Shown piece by piece: positions 18,545 through 26,845 of a DNA stretch of 64,000 nucleotides. The notes below the pieces were generated by a model. That model was not told the DNA's origin. It saw only the letters and a list, made by a program, of their open reading frames with translations, and made no database searches. The position numbers and the translations under genes were made by a program. Origin of the DNA: an uncultured Christensenella sp. (GTDB lineage Bacteria; Bacillota; Clostridia; Christensenellales; Borkfalkiaceae); contig CAJTJC010000002.1 of the NCBI GenBank assembly GCA_910576655.1, positions 75,427-139,426 on the forward strand, written 5' to 3'. Position 1 is the stretch's first letter; each line of letters begins with the position of its first letter.

Positions 18545-18940
18545 ATGAAAAAAGTAATTGCAGGCATTTTAACTTGTTCGCTTACCGTCGCGCTGTGTAT
18601 TTTTATGGCGGCGTGCTCGGCTTCGTTCAACGGAACTTACAAGTTCTATTCTATGAGCATGAACACGGGCGGCGTAAGCGTAAACTACGAGGTCGGTAAG
18701 GAGTATATGGGCGTTACAATTAACGAGGACGCGTTCACTCTTACCGTAAACGACGACAATACCTGGTCGATGTCCATGAAAATGATGGGCGCGAACGAAA
18801 ACGCAAAGGGCACCTGGGAAGAAAAGGACGGAAAGTACTATCTCACTGCCGAGGGCGAAACTCAGGCAATGGAAGTGACCGTTGACGGCAAAAAAATCAC
18901 GTTCGAGCAGGACGGAGCAAAAATAGTTCTTAAAAAATAA
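18545..18940 (+). CDS. Small lipoprotein, function unknown
   Basis: 131 residues. A lipoprotein signal peptide ends in the lipobox MAAC (Cys24), so the mature protein should be anchored to the outer face of the membrane. The remaining 107 residues alternate short hydrophobic and charged stretches (GTYKFYSMSM, NDDNTWSMSMKM, GTWEEKDGKYYLTA) like a lipocalin-type or all-beta fold. AAAGGAGAATGGT provides the ribosome-binding site. It stands alone between an XRE-controlled promoter and the riboflavin region. I do not recognise a specific family. Confidence 0.75.
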   Translation: MKKVIAGILTCSLTVALCIFMAACSASFNGTYKFYSMSMNTGGVSVNYEVGKEYMGVTINEDAFTLTVNDDNTWSMSMKMMGANENAKGTWEEKDGKYYLTAEGETQAMEVTVDGKKITFEQDGAKIVLKK

Positions 18941-18963
18941 ACATAAAAAATACGCGTATATAC

Positions 18964-18992
18964 TTGACACCGCACGGCGGTGGAACTATAAT
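18964..18992 (+). promoter_or_regulatory. Consensus promoter of the ribU riboswitch transcript
   Basis: TTGACA (18964-18969) and TATAAT (18987-18992) with a 17-base spacer, about 20 bases before the FMN aptamer. Confidence 0.85.
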
Positions 18993-19010
18993 GAAACTAC
19001 AATTTAAAGT

Positions 19011-19126
19011 TATTCTTTGGGGCGGGGTGCAATTCCCCACCGGCAGTAAAGTCTGCGAAGGTCGCTTGTGACCCCGAACGGGTGCAATTCCCGTACCGAC
19101 GGTATAGTCCGGATGTTAAAAGAATA
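19011..19126 (+). promoter_or_regulatory. FMN riboswitch (RFN element)
   Basis: The aptamer is closed by TATTCT (19011-19016) and AGAATA (19121-19126) and contains the conserved RFN blocks GGGGCGGGGTGCAATTCC, CCACCGGCAGTAAA, GGGTGCAATTCCCGTACCGA and TATAGTCCGGATG. FMN binding should promote the downstream terminator and shut off ribU. Position between a consensus promoter and a riboflavin transporter gene fits exactly. Confidence 0.97.
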
Positions 19127-19146
19127 GCGCGATTTATTTCGCCGCA

Positions 19147-19178
19147 AACCGTCCCGAATTTTCGGGACGGTTTTTTTC
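19147..19178 (+). terminator. Riboswitch-controlled terminator
   Basis: Stem AACCGTCCCGAA (19147-19158) / TTCGGGACGGTT (19161-19172) followed by a T-run, 20 bases after the aptamer and 40 before the ribU start: the expression platform of the FMN riboswitch. Confidence 0.9.
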
Positions 19179-19217
19179 AAAGAACGACTTTAAAAATAAA
19201 TTTTTTGAGGTTTTCTT

Positions 19218-19910
19218 ATGGAAGAAGAAATTGAACAGACCGCTGAAAATATCGGCGGTAACGAACCGGAAACGACCGCCGCGAAGAAAAAAAGCTTTGC
19301 CGACTTATTCCGAGGGTATTTTACGGCAACGAGGATAGCTTATATAGCATTGTTTACGGCAATTTCCTACGTTTTGGGACTATTTGACTTTACGCTGTTA
19401 CCCGGAACTCCCGTAACGTTTCTGAAGCTTGATTTTTCAAACGTTTTAGTGCTTGTCGGCGGATTTTCTCTCGGCCCCGTTGCGGGTGTAATAATTGCAG
19501 TGCTTAAAGAGCTTTTGCACGCTATTACTGTCGGCAACACGGCGTTTATAGGCGAGACGGCAAACATATTGGTGGTGCTGCCCTACGTGTTGATTCCCTC
19601 GATAATTTATAAAAAGCACAAGGGAATTAAATGGGTGATTACGGGAATTACCCTCGGCTGTCTTGCGCAGTGCGTAATATCCATCCCCGTAAATTATCTG
19701 CTCACCTTCCCCGCGTTTTTGTGGGCTATGGGTAAGTCCTGGTCGGAAGGCCAGCAGCTGTTTATCGACGTGTGGTATTGGACGCTGCTGTTTAACTTTA
19801 TAAAAACGCTTTGCGTTTCCGCAGTTGTATTCATAATTTACAAGCCGCTTTCGAGGCTTATAAAAATTACCAACGAGAAGTTTACAAGACGCAAAAAAAT
19901 CGAACAATAA
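19218..19910 (+). CDS. ribU: Riboflavin ECF transporter S component RibU
   Basis: Substrate-binding membrane subunit for riboflavin uptake, working with the shared ECF energising module (EcfA/A'/T), not encoded nearby. 230 residues with six membrane segments after a charged 35-residue N-terminal extension. The S-component signature is visible in LDFSNVLVLVGGFSLGPVAGVIIAVLKELLHA and the RibU-like INYLLTFPAF region. The FMN riboswitch upstream confirms the substrate. Start ATG at 19218 follows GAGG. A terminator follows immediately. Confidence 0.93.
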   Translation: MEEEIEQTAENIGGNEPETTAAKKKSFADLFRGYFTATRIAYIALFTAISYVLGLFDFTLLPGTPVTFLKLDFSNVLVLVGGFSLGPVAGVIIAVLKELLHAITVGNTAFIGETANILVVLPYVLIPSIIYKKHKGIKWVITGITLGCLAQCVISIPVNYLLTFPAFLWAMGKSWSEGQQLFIDVWYWTLLFNFIKTLCVSAVVFIIYKPLSRLIKITNEKFTRRKKIEQ

Positions 19911-19917
19911 GCAAACA

Positions 19918-19949
19918 CCCGCCGCGCACAACGCGCGGCGGGGTTTTTC
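19918..19949 (+). terminator. Terminator after ribU
   Basis: CCCGCCGCGC (19918-19927) pairs with GCGCGGCGGG (19933-19942) and is followed by GTTTTTCT. Its T-run runs into the -35 box of the next promoter. Confidence 0.85.
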
Positions 19950-19978
19950 TTGACAACGACCGCGCAAATTGCTATATT
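19950..19978 (+). promoter_or_regulatory. Promoter of tcdA, leaderless geometry
   Basis: TTGACA (19950-19955), 17-base spacer, TATATT (19973-19978), then only six bases before the ATG at 19985. Transcription should begin at or next to the A of the start codon; no Shine-Dalgarno is present. Confidence 0.75.
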
Positions 19979-19984
19979 TGTAGT

Positions 19985-20650
19985 ATGGAAGACGCATTTT
20001 CGCGGACGCGCCTTTTGATAGGCGACGCCGCGCTTGAAAAGCTTGTCGCCGCGCGCGTTGCCGTATTCGGAATAGGCGGCGTGGGCGGCTATACCGCCGA
20101 GGCGCTGGCGCGTTCGGGCGTCGGCGCTATTGATTTAATCGACCCCGACAGAGTAGCCGAAAGCAACTTAAACCGCCAGATATACGCGCTTCATTCGACC
20201 TTGGGGCGGTATAAGACGGAGGTCGCGCGCGAACGTATCAACGATATAAACCCCGTTTGCAAGGTGACGGAGCACAGAATTTTTTATCTGCCCGAAACGC
20301 CGTTCGACTTTTCGCTTTACGATTATATCGTCGACGCGGTAGACACCGTGTCCGCAAAAATAGCCATTGCGGTCAACGCCGCGGGCGTGCCCGCAATCAG
20401 CTGTATGGGCGCGGGCAACAAGCTTGACCCTACCGTGTTTAAGGTTGCCGATATATATTCCACTTCGGTCTGCCCGCTTGCGCGAGTTATGCGGCGCGAG
20501 CTGAAAAAGCGCGGGGTTAAAGGGCTTAAAGTGGTGTATTCCGAGGAGGAGCCGAAAAAGAGCGGCGAAGTACCTGCAAGTTGCGCGTTCGTGCCGTCGG
20601 TTGCGGGGCTGATAATCGCGGGCGAAGTTATAAAAGATTTGATTAAATAA
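19985..20650 (+). CDS. tcdA: tRNA threonylcarbamoyladenosine dehydratase
   Basis: E1-like ThiF-fold enzyme that cyclises t6A37 of tRNA to ct6A using ATP. 221 residues from the ATG at 19985; an in-frame ATG at 19811 lies inside ribU and across the terminator, so is rejected. Nucleotide-binding motif GIGGVGGYTAEALARSG, acidic DLIDPDRVAESNLNRQ and DAVDTVSAKIAI are conserved. Shorter than E. coli TcdA (about 270) at the C-terminus, common in Bacillota. Thematically linked with tsaE/tsaB (t6A synthesis) at 25366. Confidence 0.9.
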   Translation: MEDAFSRTRLLIGDAALEKLVAARVAVFGIGGVGGYTAEALARSGVGAIDLIDPDRVAESNLNRQIYALHSTLGRYKTEVARERINDINPVCKVTEHRIFYLPETPFDFSLYDYIVDAVDTVSAKIAIAVNAAGVPAISCMGAGNKLDPTVFKVADIYSTSVCPLARVMRRELKKRGVKGLKVVYSEEEPKKSGEVPASCAFVPSVAGLIIAGEVIKDLIK

Positions 20651-20670
20651 TACATTTTTAAGAAAAAAGA

Positions 20671-20699
20671 TTGAAAACGTCGAAAAAAAGTGATATAAT
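20671..20699 (+). promoter_or_regulatory. Promoter of the giant surface protein
   Basis: TTGAAA (20671-20676) and TATAAT (20694-20699) with a 17-base spacer, just upstream of ATG codons at 20711 and 20717 that open the reading frame interrupted by the G-tract. Confidence 0.7.
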
Positions 20700-20752
20700 C
20701 ATATCGGGTGATGATTATGTTAAAAAGTTACAGTAAATTTCACAAAAATATA

Positions 20753-20762
20753 GGGGGGGGGG
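20753..20762 (+). repeat. G10 homopolymer, probable phase-variation switch
   Basis: Ten consecutive G residues follow 12 codons opened by the ATG at 20717. With 10 G the frame stops after 19 codons (TAG at 20774). With 9 or 12 G the frame runs into the 1478-codon surface protein and supplies a full signal peptide. See the finding on this site. Confidence 0.8.
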
Positions 20763-20813
20763 TACGCCCCTTATAGCATAAGCCGTAGCCGCAGGCTTCG
20801 GCTGTCTTTAATA

Positions 20814-23800
20814 TTGTTTTTTATTAGCGCAGTAATGGTTTTCTGCGCTTTTTTCGTGCCGTTCGGCACGAATAGAATGGCAAACGCGGCAGCTTCCGCG
20901 CAGGTTAAAGCAAGCGCGGCTTATCTCGATTTAAACGGAAACGGCAATATTTTGAACGGCTTCGAGGGCGCGCAGAAAGAGTACGTCTATATGGGCACGA
21001 ACGGCAATGCTCCCGTTAAATGGCGCGTGCTTGCGGTAAAAGATACAAAATACGGCAGCGGCAGCAACAACCTTTTACTATGGTCGGATAAGCTGCTCGG
21101 CACAAGTCAGTACAACGCAAATTACAACAGCCCCAACTATGCCTATTGGGGTACGAGCAAGATACGGGCTACGTTAAACGGCGGATATTATGCCGCCGAC
21201 GGCGCAGTCGGGAGCAATATGCCTTCGATGACCGACGACGCTTATCGCGTTCAGACCGGCGCTTCCGTTTACGGCACGTTGTTTGCAGAATATGAAAAGA
21301 ACGGCGTAGCGGCGACGGGTTCGTATACGACGGATAACTGCGCCATAGATACTTTTCAGCCTCAGTATCTGTATAAGAAAGAAAACATAACCGTAAACGA
21401 TTACGGCGTGAACGGCAAATACAACCAAAGCATTTTCGGCACGGGCACGGCGCAATACGCTTCGACAACTGCGGCTGGCGGCGTTCGCGAAACCACAAGC
21501 GGAGACAAGCTGTTCATTTTAGACTACTACGATATAAATAACGCAGCTTACGGTTTCGGTGATTCGGACGGCACTACCTACGCAACCAAAGTAAACGGCA
21601 GCTGGACACCGTCGTCGGATTGGTATCCCAGCTATTATGATAATTCCTTAACAGAATTTAATAATAAAACCTCGGATTATTTGAAGTTTTCGGGGGACCT
21701 GACGGATACTTATTGGCTCCGTACCGCCCTCCGCGGCGACCCTGCCTATTCAAGCGCGTTCATCGTCAGTTCGTTGGGTTTCGTCACCGGAAGCTTCGGA
21801 GTCTCGTACTCGCACGGTGTACGTCCTGCATTTAATTTAGATACGAGCAAAGTGGCGTATGCGACTGTGGCTAAACCCGCAAGCGGCTGGACGGATATGA
21901 CGCTTACTACGCCGACCCCCGAATACAATCTGTATTTCAAAAGCTCGAACTACGCTGCCAATTCGTCTAACGCAAAGGCAACGATAGCAGAAAAGGACGG
22001 TACGTTAAATATCTCGTACAACAATCCCACGGGCAAGACCGGCGGCAGTATAGTTCTGCTGTTATCGGATAAGACAAAGACGGACGGCTCCGTGGACTGG
22101 CAGACGGCTGTTACAATGGGCAGTACTTCTGCAACCGACAACAAATTTGTAACCGTCAATATGCCGTCGGGAGTGTCGCTTTCAACGCACAATTTAACAA
22201 TGCTTTATACGTCGTCAAGCGCAGACAATTCCACAGAAGAAATATACTGCGCTTACTCTATCGGCAACACGGTCACTGCGCCGAGCGACATAACCAATCT
22301 TACATACGACGGAAGTAATAAGTGGATAAGCGATTTGTCGTCGACGGAAAAACCTGCCTGGCTCGATTTGAATATCTATAACAATACTGCGTTTATCAAA
22401 AGCGTAAGCGTAACCTACAAGGACTATTCGGGCAATGCGGCTAAACCCGTCGAAACAAATGAAATCGTCAACGCGGGCGAGTACGAGGTTACAATGACGC
22501 TGGCGGACGCTTTAAAGTGGACGGGCGCAACGAGCAACGGCGGCAGTAAAAAGTTTAAAATAGTAATCGCCAAAGCGGACCCTAAGGTCACGGCTAAGCT
22601 TATAAAAGAGGGCAACCTGTATATAACGGCAGGCTTGCCGCTCAACGACGACAAGACGGCAGCGGTAAAAAATGCCGCGGAGGGAGGTACGGCCGGCACG
22701 TTCGCCTGGGTATCGGGTCAGACTCCGTCTACTTCGCAGAAAAAGTATAACTGTACGTTTACGCCAACTGACGCAAACAACTACAACACCAAGGAATGTA
22801 CGGTAGACATTACCTATCTTGAAGACGAGCTAATGGGTATCGAGGCGACCGTTGACGAGGACGGCACCGGTACGGGCAAGCTGTATACGTCACATTCTCT
22901 GGATAAGCTGAAAGCTTCGCCTTTCAACCTTAAAGTAACGTTCGTATACGAAAGCGGATATAAAGAAACGACTTCGGACTACACGCTTGCGGTAATGAAA
23001 GACGGCACGCCGCAGAGCGTGTTCCATGCAGGTACAAACACCGTGCACGTTGAAAGCAACGGCTACGACTGCTCGTTCACGGTCGAGGTTATAGCCGCGG
23101 AAATAGACAGCGTAAAGAGCGTTGACTTCAACCAAAACGGCGCAACCATTTACCCGAATACGCCGCTGAACGACATAAAAGAGATGTTCACCGTGCAGGT
23201 ATACTGGAATTACAACACGGGCAAATTCGAAACGCTTGACAAGGACGATTTTCAGCTTGAAGGCACGCTTGCCGTAGGCACGGGCAAAAGCGAGCTTTAC
23301 ATCGTCTATATAAAGGGCGGCGAGCAGGTAAAATACGTCGTTCCCAAGGGCGCGCTCGATAAAATTACCGTGTCCGCGCTTACCTACGATTTAAGCGGAA
23401 TAACCGTAGATGACGTAGCGGCGGACTATGACGGAGCGGGACACGGAGTGGAAATATCGGGAGAATTGCCCGAAGGTGTTACAGCGGAATATAACTACAC
23501 TTGCGCGGCAAACGGTTATAATTCTTCGGACGAACCGACGGACGCGGGCGAGTATACGGTTACTGTAAGCTTTACGCACGGCAACCCGAACTACGAGGCA
23601 ATAACGGAGACTAAGACGGGCACGCTGACGATAAATAAAGTAGCCTACCTCGACGCGGACAAAATAGTGTTTGCGGATAAGACGGTGACGCTCGGCGGCG
23701 ACTGCACTATGGAGGCGCAGAACGTACCCGAGGGAGTAACTGTAACTTATGAGGGCAACGACGTAACGACGCTTGGCGAGCATACGGTAACGGCTAAGTT

Positions 23801-25250
23801 CACGCACAGCAATCCCAACTATAATGAAATAGCGGACAAAACCGCAACGCTTACGATAACCGATAAAAAACTGTACGACAAGAGCGGGCTCGGCATTACG
23901 GTAAACGGCGGGGAGGAACTTAGCGTATCGTATACGGGCGAGGCGATAGCTATTGAAACGACGGGAACGGTAAAGGATGCTGACGGAAATGCAGTAAGCG
24001 GAATAACGTCGGAAGTAACTATAAAGCTCGGCGAACAAGAAGTGCAGGAAATCAGAGATGCCGGCGTATATACGGTAACCGTAACGTATACGGGCACGGA
24101 CAGCGAATACGAAAACGGGTTCGAATTGAAATATACCGTTACGGTCAAGGGCGAGTACGATTTAAGCGGAATAAGTTTTGACAGCGTTACCTTGGAATAC
24201 GACAGACAGGAGCACTCGATAGAGATAAACGGCGAGTTGCCCGCGGGCGTCAGCGTAACCTACGAGGGTAACGGAGTAAGCGAAATAGGCGAGCATATAA
24301 TAACGGCAAAGTTTACAAGCGACGACCCGAATTACAACGCGATACCCGATATGACGGCTACGCTTACTATAACCAAACGCCAAGTAACGCTTGTTATAGA
24401 CCCTTTGAGCAGCGAGGCGGGCGAAGAGCTTGTCGAGCTAACCGCTACGGTAACCGAGGGCAGCATATTAGAGGGCGATACCCCGTACGTGCTTATATGC
24501 GCCGCGGATAAGGATACGGTTGGCGAATACCCCGTAACGTGGGAGTACGCAGAGGACTTTGCGGCATTCTACGAAATAACATGCGAGGGCGGAGTGTATA
24601 TCGTATCGAAGAAAGCAGACGACTCTAACGGCGGCGGCTCGATAGATATGCCTACGGATATAGATGCTGATTTCAAAGTTATACAGTCCGATACGCAAAA
24701 GGAATATCCGCAGATTTACGGATTTGCAACAGGGTACTACGCTCAGCTCTGGTACAAGAACGAGGACGGAACGCTGGGCGACGAGTACGCGGGTGAAATG
24801 AACTGTATTCTCACCTTAAAGGTGCCCGACGCGGTGATAAAGGCTATTTGCGGCGACGGCGAGCAAACGAAAGAAGCTATTTTGGAAAAGCTTAAAGTAT
24901 ACTTTATTGACGGCGACGGCGACGCGGCGATTGTAAAAAATTACACCTTGGCGCGGCGCGAGGACGAAAGCTGGATAGTAAAATTCAACTATGACGGCGC
25001 GTTCAGGGCAGAGATAGTGTTCAACGCTTACGGAGTAGAGGCAATAGAACCTGCGCCCGAAGAGCCTGCAAACGGCGGCGTACCTATATGGATATTTATA
25101 GCGGTAGGCGGCGGCATACTTTTGATAGTGCTGCTGGCGATAATAATAGCGGCGACGCGCCGCAGAAGTTACGCGGACTATTACGACGAGTACTACGACG
25201 ACGATGATGATGACGATGACGATGACGACGATTACGACGACGATTATTAA
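20814..25250 (+). CDS. Giant secreted, membrane-anchored surface protein (DUF6273 and MBG/Ig-like repeats)
   Basis: As sequenced the frame has no standard start before TTG 20814 (ATG 20835 next), giving up to 1478 residues; true initiation is probably ATG 20711 or 20717, two frames away across a G10 tract. Residues about 56-345 resemble a DUF6273 domain (WRVLAVKD..., YWLRTALRG, GVRPAFNLDTS). Around 672-850 lie Ig-like modules; three MBG-type repeats follow (about 859, 942, 1114; motif YDLSGI...GELP.GV). A transmembrane helix (about 1422-1450) is followed by basic residues and an Asp/Tyr tail with a run of 12 Asp. No LPXTG. Likely displayed on the cell surface; ligand unknown. Own promoter; monocistronic. 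Confidence 0.8.
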   Translation: MFFISAVMVFCAFFVPFGTNRMANAAASAQVKASAAYLDLNGNGNILNGFEGAQKEYVYMGTNGNAPVKWRVLAVKDTKYGSGSNNLLLWSDKLLGTSQYNANYNSPNYAYWGTSKIRATLNGGYYAADGAVGSNMPSMTDDAYRVQTGASVYGTLFAEYEKNGVAATGSYTTDNCAIDTFQPQYLYKKENITVNDYGVNGKYNQSIFGTGTAQYASTTAAGGVRETTSGDKLFILDYYDINNAAYGFGDSDGTTYATKVNGSWTPSSDWYPSYYDNSLTEFNNKTSDYLKFSGDLTDTYWLRTALRGDPAYSSAFIVSSLGFVTGSFGVSYSHGVRPAFNLDTSKVAYATVAKPASGWTDMTLTTPTPEYNLYFKSSNYAANSSNAKATIAEKDGTLNISYNNPTGKTGGSIVLLLSDKTKTDGSVDWQTAVTMGSTSATDNKFVTVNMPSGVSLSTHNLTMLYTSSSADNSTEEIYCAYSIGNTVTAPSDITNLTYDGSNKWISDLSSTEKPAWLDLNIYNNTAFIKSVSVTYKDYSGNAAKPVETNEIVNAGEYEVTMTLADALKWTGATSNGGSKKFKIVIAKADPKVTAKLIKEGNLYITAGLPLNDDKTAAVKNAAEGGTAGTFAWVSGQTPSTSQKKYNCTFTPTDANNYNTKECTVDITYLEDELMGIEATVDEDGTGTGKLYTSHSLDKLKASPFNLKVTFVYESGYKETTSDYTLAVMKDGTPQSVFHAGTNTVHVESNGYDCSFTVEVIAAEIDSVKSVDFNQNGATIYPNTPLNDIKEMFTVQVYWNYNTGKFETLDKDDFQLEGTLAVGTGKSELYIVYIKGGEQVKYVVPKGALDKITVSALTYDLSGITVDDVAADYDGAGHGVEISGELPEGVTAEYNYTCAANGYNSSDEPTDAGEYTVTVSFTHGNPNYEAITETKTGTLTINKVAYLDADKIVFADKTVTLGGDCTMEAQNVPEGVTVTYEGNDVTTLGEHTVTAKFTHSNPNYNEIADKTATLTITDKKLYDKSGLGITVNGGEELSVSYTGEAIAIETTGTVKDADGNAVSGITSEVTIKLGEQEVQEIRDAGVYTVTVTYTGTDSEYENGFELKYTVTVKGEYDLSGISFDSVTLEYDRQEHSIEINGELPAGVSVTYEGNGVSEIGEHIITAKFTSDDPNYNAIPDMTATLTITKRQVTLVIDPLSSEAGEELVELTATVTEGSILEGDTPYVLICAADKDTVGEYPVTWEYAEDFAAFYEITCEGGVYIVSKKADDSNGGGSIDMPTDIDADFKVIQSDTQKEYPQIYGFATGYYAQLWYKNEDGTLGDEYAGEMNCILTLKVPDAVIKAICGDGEQTKEAILEKLKVYFIDGDGDAAIVKNYTLARREDESWIVKFNYDGAFRAEIVFNAYGVEAIEPAPEEPANGGVPIWIFIAVGGGILLIVLLAIIIAATRRRSYADYYDEYYDDDDDDDDDDDDYDDDY
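25188..25248 (+). repeat. GAC/GAT trinucleotide repeat encoding an acidic tail
   Basis: About twenty codons alternate GAC and GAT, with a few TAC/TAT codons, at the extreme 3' end of the surface protein gene. The frame is kept up to the stop, and length change would occur in multiples of three without loss of frame. Confidence 0.8.
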
Positions 25251-25330
25251 TGCGTCGGTCTGATTACCGCTGCGCTTCGGTTACTCGCTTGAAGAAGCTT
25301 TCAATACTGTAAACTTAATAAAATAAATTG

Positions 25331-25359
25331 TTGCAAAAAATCGCCGTCGGGGTTATAAT
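25331..25359 (+). promoter_or_regulatory. Promoter of tsaE operon, leaderless geometry
   Basis: TTGCAA (25331-25336), 17-base spacer, TATAAT (25354-25359), then six bases to the ATG at 25366. No Shine-Dalgarno is visible in those six bases. Confidence 0.75.
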
Positions 25360-25365
25360 ACCCTT

Positions 25366-25770
25366 ATGGCGGTTTTTATTTCCGAAAACGAAAAGGATAC
25401 TTTTGAATTCGCGCGCAGGTACGCGGCGACACTCGTCGGCGGCGACGTAGTGCTTTTAAACGGTGAAATGGGCGCGGGCAAGACGGTGTTTGCAAAGGGC
25501 GTTGCGCTCGGACTCGGCATAGAGGACGAGGTGACAAGCCCCACCTACGCGTATATGAACGACTATAACGGCGTTCTTTACCACTTCGACTGCTACCGCC
25601 TGTCAAGCGGCGGACAAGCCGAGGCGCTGGGTCTTTGCGACTACTTCTACGCGGGCGGGATATGCCTTATCGAGTGGGCGCAGAACGTCGCCTCCGTGCT
25701 GCCCGAAAAAGTAAAAAAAGTTGAAATAATCAAGCTCGGCGACGGGCGGAGGCGGATTGAATATGAGTAA
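25366..25770 (+). CDS. tsaE: tRNA threonylcarbamoyladenosine biosynthesis ATPase TsaE
   Basis: ATPase that activates the TsaB-TsaD complex for t6A37 synthesis. 134 residues with Walker A GEMGAGKTVFAKG, EVTSPTYAYMNDY (the conserved SPT motif) and HFDCYRL, then CLIEWAQN. No ribosome-binding site: the ATG lies six bases after a -10 box. Overlaps tsaB by 8 bases. First gene of tsaE-tsaB-rimI, the standard Bacillota order. Confidence 0.95.
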   Translation: MAVFISENEKDTFEFARRYAATLVGGDVVLLNGEMGAGKTVFAKGVALGLGIEDEVTSPTYAYMNDYNGVLYHFDCYRLSSGGQAEALGLCDYFYAGGICLIEWAQNVASVLPEKVKKVEIIKLGDGRRRIEYE

Positions 25771-26350
25771 TTTTCTTGCGGTCGACACGTCTTCGAAATA
25801 CCTTACGGTGTTGGCGGTAAAGGGCGAAAAGACCGTTCTCAGGCATACGCCCGACTGCGCGTTAAAACACTCCGTCGTGCTTATGGGCGAGATTGACGCC
25901 GCGCTTAAAGAGGCGGGGCTCGACCCCGGGGAGTGCGATTTTTTCGCCGCGGTCACGGGGCCGGGGTCGTTTACCGGCATACGGATAGGAATATCCACGG
26001 TAAAGGGCTTTGCGGTTGCAACGGGCAAGCCGCTCGTTCCCGTAACGGCTTTCGGACTTTTGGCATATAATGTCAAGGACGATGTTTTTTATACGGTAAT
26101 AGACGCCGCACATTCACATTACTACGTTTGCGGTTTCGGCGCCCGGCTGCCGCCTTGCTATATGGAGCGGGCGGAGGTCGAAAAGCTGACCGCGCCGCTT
26201 TACGGCTTCGAGGATTTGCCGTTTGAAAATTATACGAAGCTGAACGTCCGCGACTGTCTTTACACCGCGGTAACGCGCAGCGCACCGTCTGATAAAATGG
26301 ACGCCCTTTACGTCAGAAAATCTCAGGCGGAGGAGGGGCGCAAATGCTGA
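25763..26350 (+). CDS. tsaB: tRNA threonylcarbamoyladenosine biosynthesis protein TsaB
   Basis: ASKHA-fold partner of TsaD in t6A synthesis; also required for TsaE recruitment. ATG at 25763 (MSNFLAVDTSSKYL) is chosen over an in-frame TTG at 25757. The N-terminal half shows LAVDTSS, HSVVLMGEIDAALKEAGL and the conserved VTGPGSFTGIRIGISTVKGFA. 195 residues, somewhat shorter than E. coli YeaZ (231), with a reduced C-terminal domain. Overlaps both neighbours. Confidence 0.93.
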   Translation: MSNFLAVDTSSKYLTVLAVKGEKTVLRHTPDCALKHSVVLMGEIDAALKEAGLDPGECDFFAAVTGPGSFTGIRIGISTVKGFAVATGKPLVPVTAFGLLAYNVKDDVFYTVIDAAHSHYYVCGFGARLPPCYMERAEVEKLTAPLYGFEDLPFENYTKLNVRDCLYTAVTRSAPSDKMDALYVRKSQAEEGRKC

Positions 26351-26778
26351 TAAGAAACTGGAAGTACGAAGATATACTCAAAATATCCCAGCTTGAAAAG
26401 GATATTTTTTCTGAGGAAGCGTGGAGCTATAAGACGCTTGCGTCGGTATTCGGAACGGCGTCGTTCAGCGGAGTTCTCTGCGAGGACGGCGGGGAAATAG
26501 CGGGTTACGGCGGGGTTACCGTCGCCGCGGATACGGCGGATATAGGCAATATCGCAGTTGCGGAAAATTACAGAAACGGCGGCATAGGCACGGCTCTTTT
26601 GACCGGGCTATGCGAAATCGCGAAGAGTGCGGGCGCGGAAAAAGTGTTTTTGGAGGTCCGCGTTTCCAACTCAGCGGCAATGAAGCTGTATCTCAAATGC
26701 GGGTTCGCGGGCGTATATGCGCGCACGCGTTACTATCCCGACGGCGAGGACTGCCTCGTTATGGTAAAAAATTTGTGA
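26344..26778 (+). CDS. rimI: Ribosomal-protein-alanine N-acetyltransferase RimI (GNAT)
   Basis: GNAT acetyltransferase, 144 residues. Acetyl-CoA binding motif NYRNGGIGTALLTGL (Q/R-x-x-G-x-G/A type) and the C-terminal EVRVSNSAAMKLYLKCGFAGV...YYPDGEDCLVM are typical of RimI located after tsaB in Bacillota. Start overlaps tsaB by 7 bases. Substrate (S18 N-terminus or other) inferred from family. Confidence 0.9.
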   Translation: MLIRNWKYEDILKISQLEKDIFSEEAWSYKTLASVFGTASFSGVLCEDGGEIAGYGGVTVAADTADIGNIAVAENYRNGGIGTALLTGLCEIAKSAGAEKVFLEVRVSNSAAMKLYLKCGFAGVYARTRYYPDGEDCLVMVKNL

Positions 26779-26845
26779 GGGCAAGGCTATACTATTAAAC
26801 GGTAAATTCGTTTCCGTAATCACCGAGGGCAGCGGGGAAGATATT

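Noticed and set aside
20814..20835. TTG 20814 or ATG 20835 as the genuine start of the giant protein
   Set aside because: No Shine-Dalgarno and it would cut off the positively charged signal-peptide region encoded just upstream in the same frame; the reading frame continues upstream to the G-tract.
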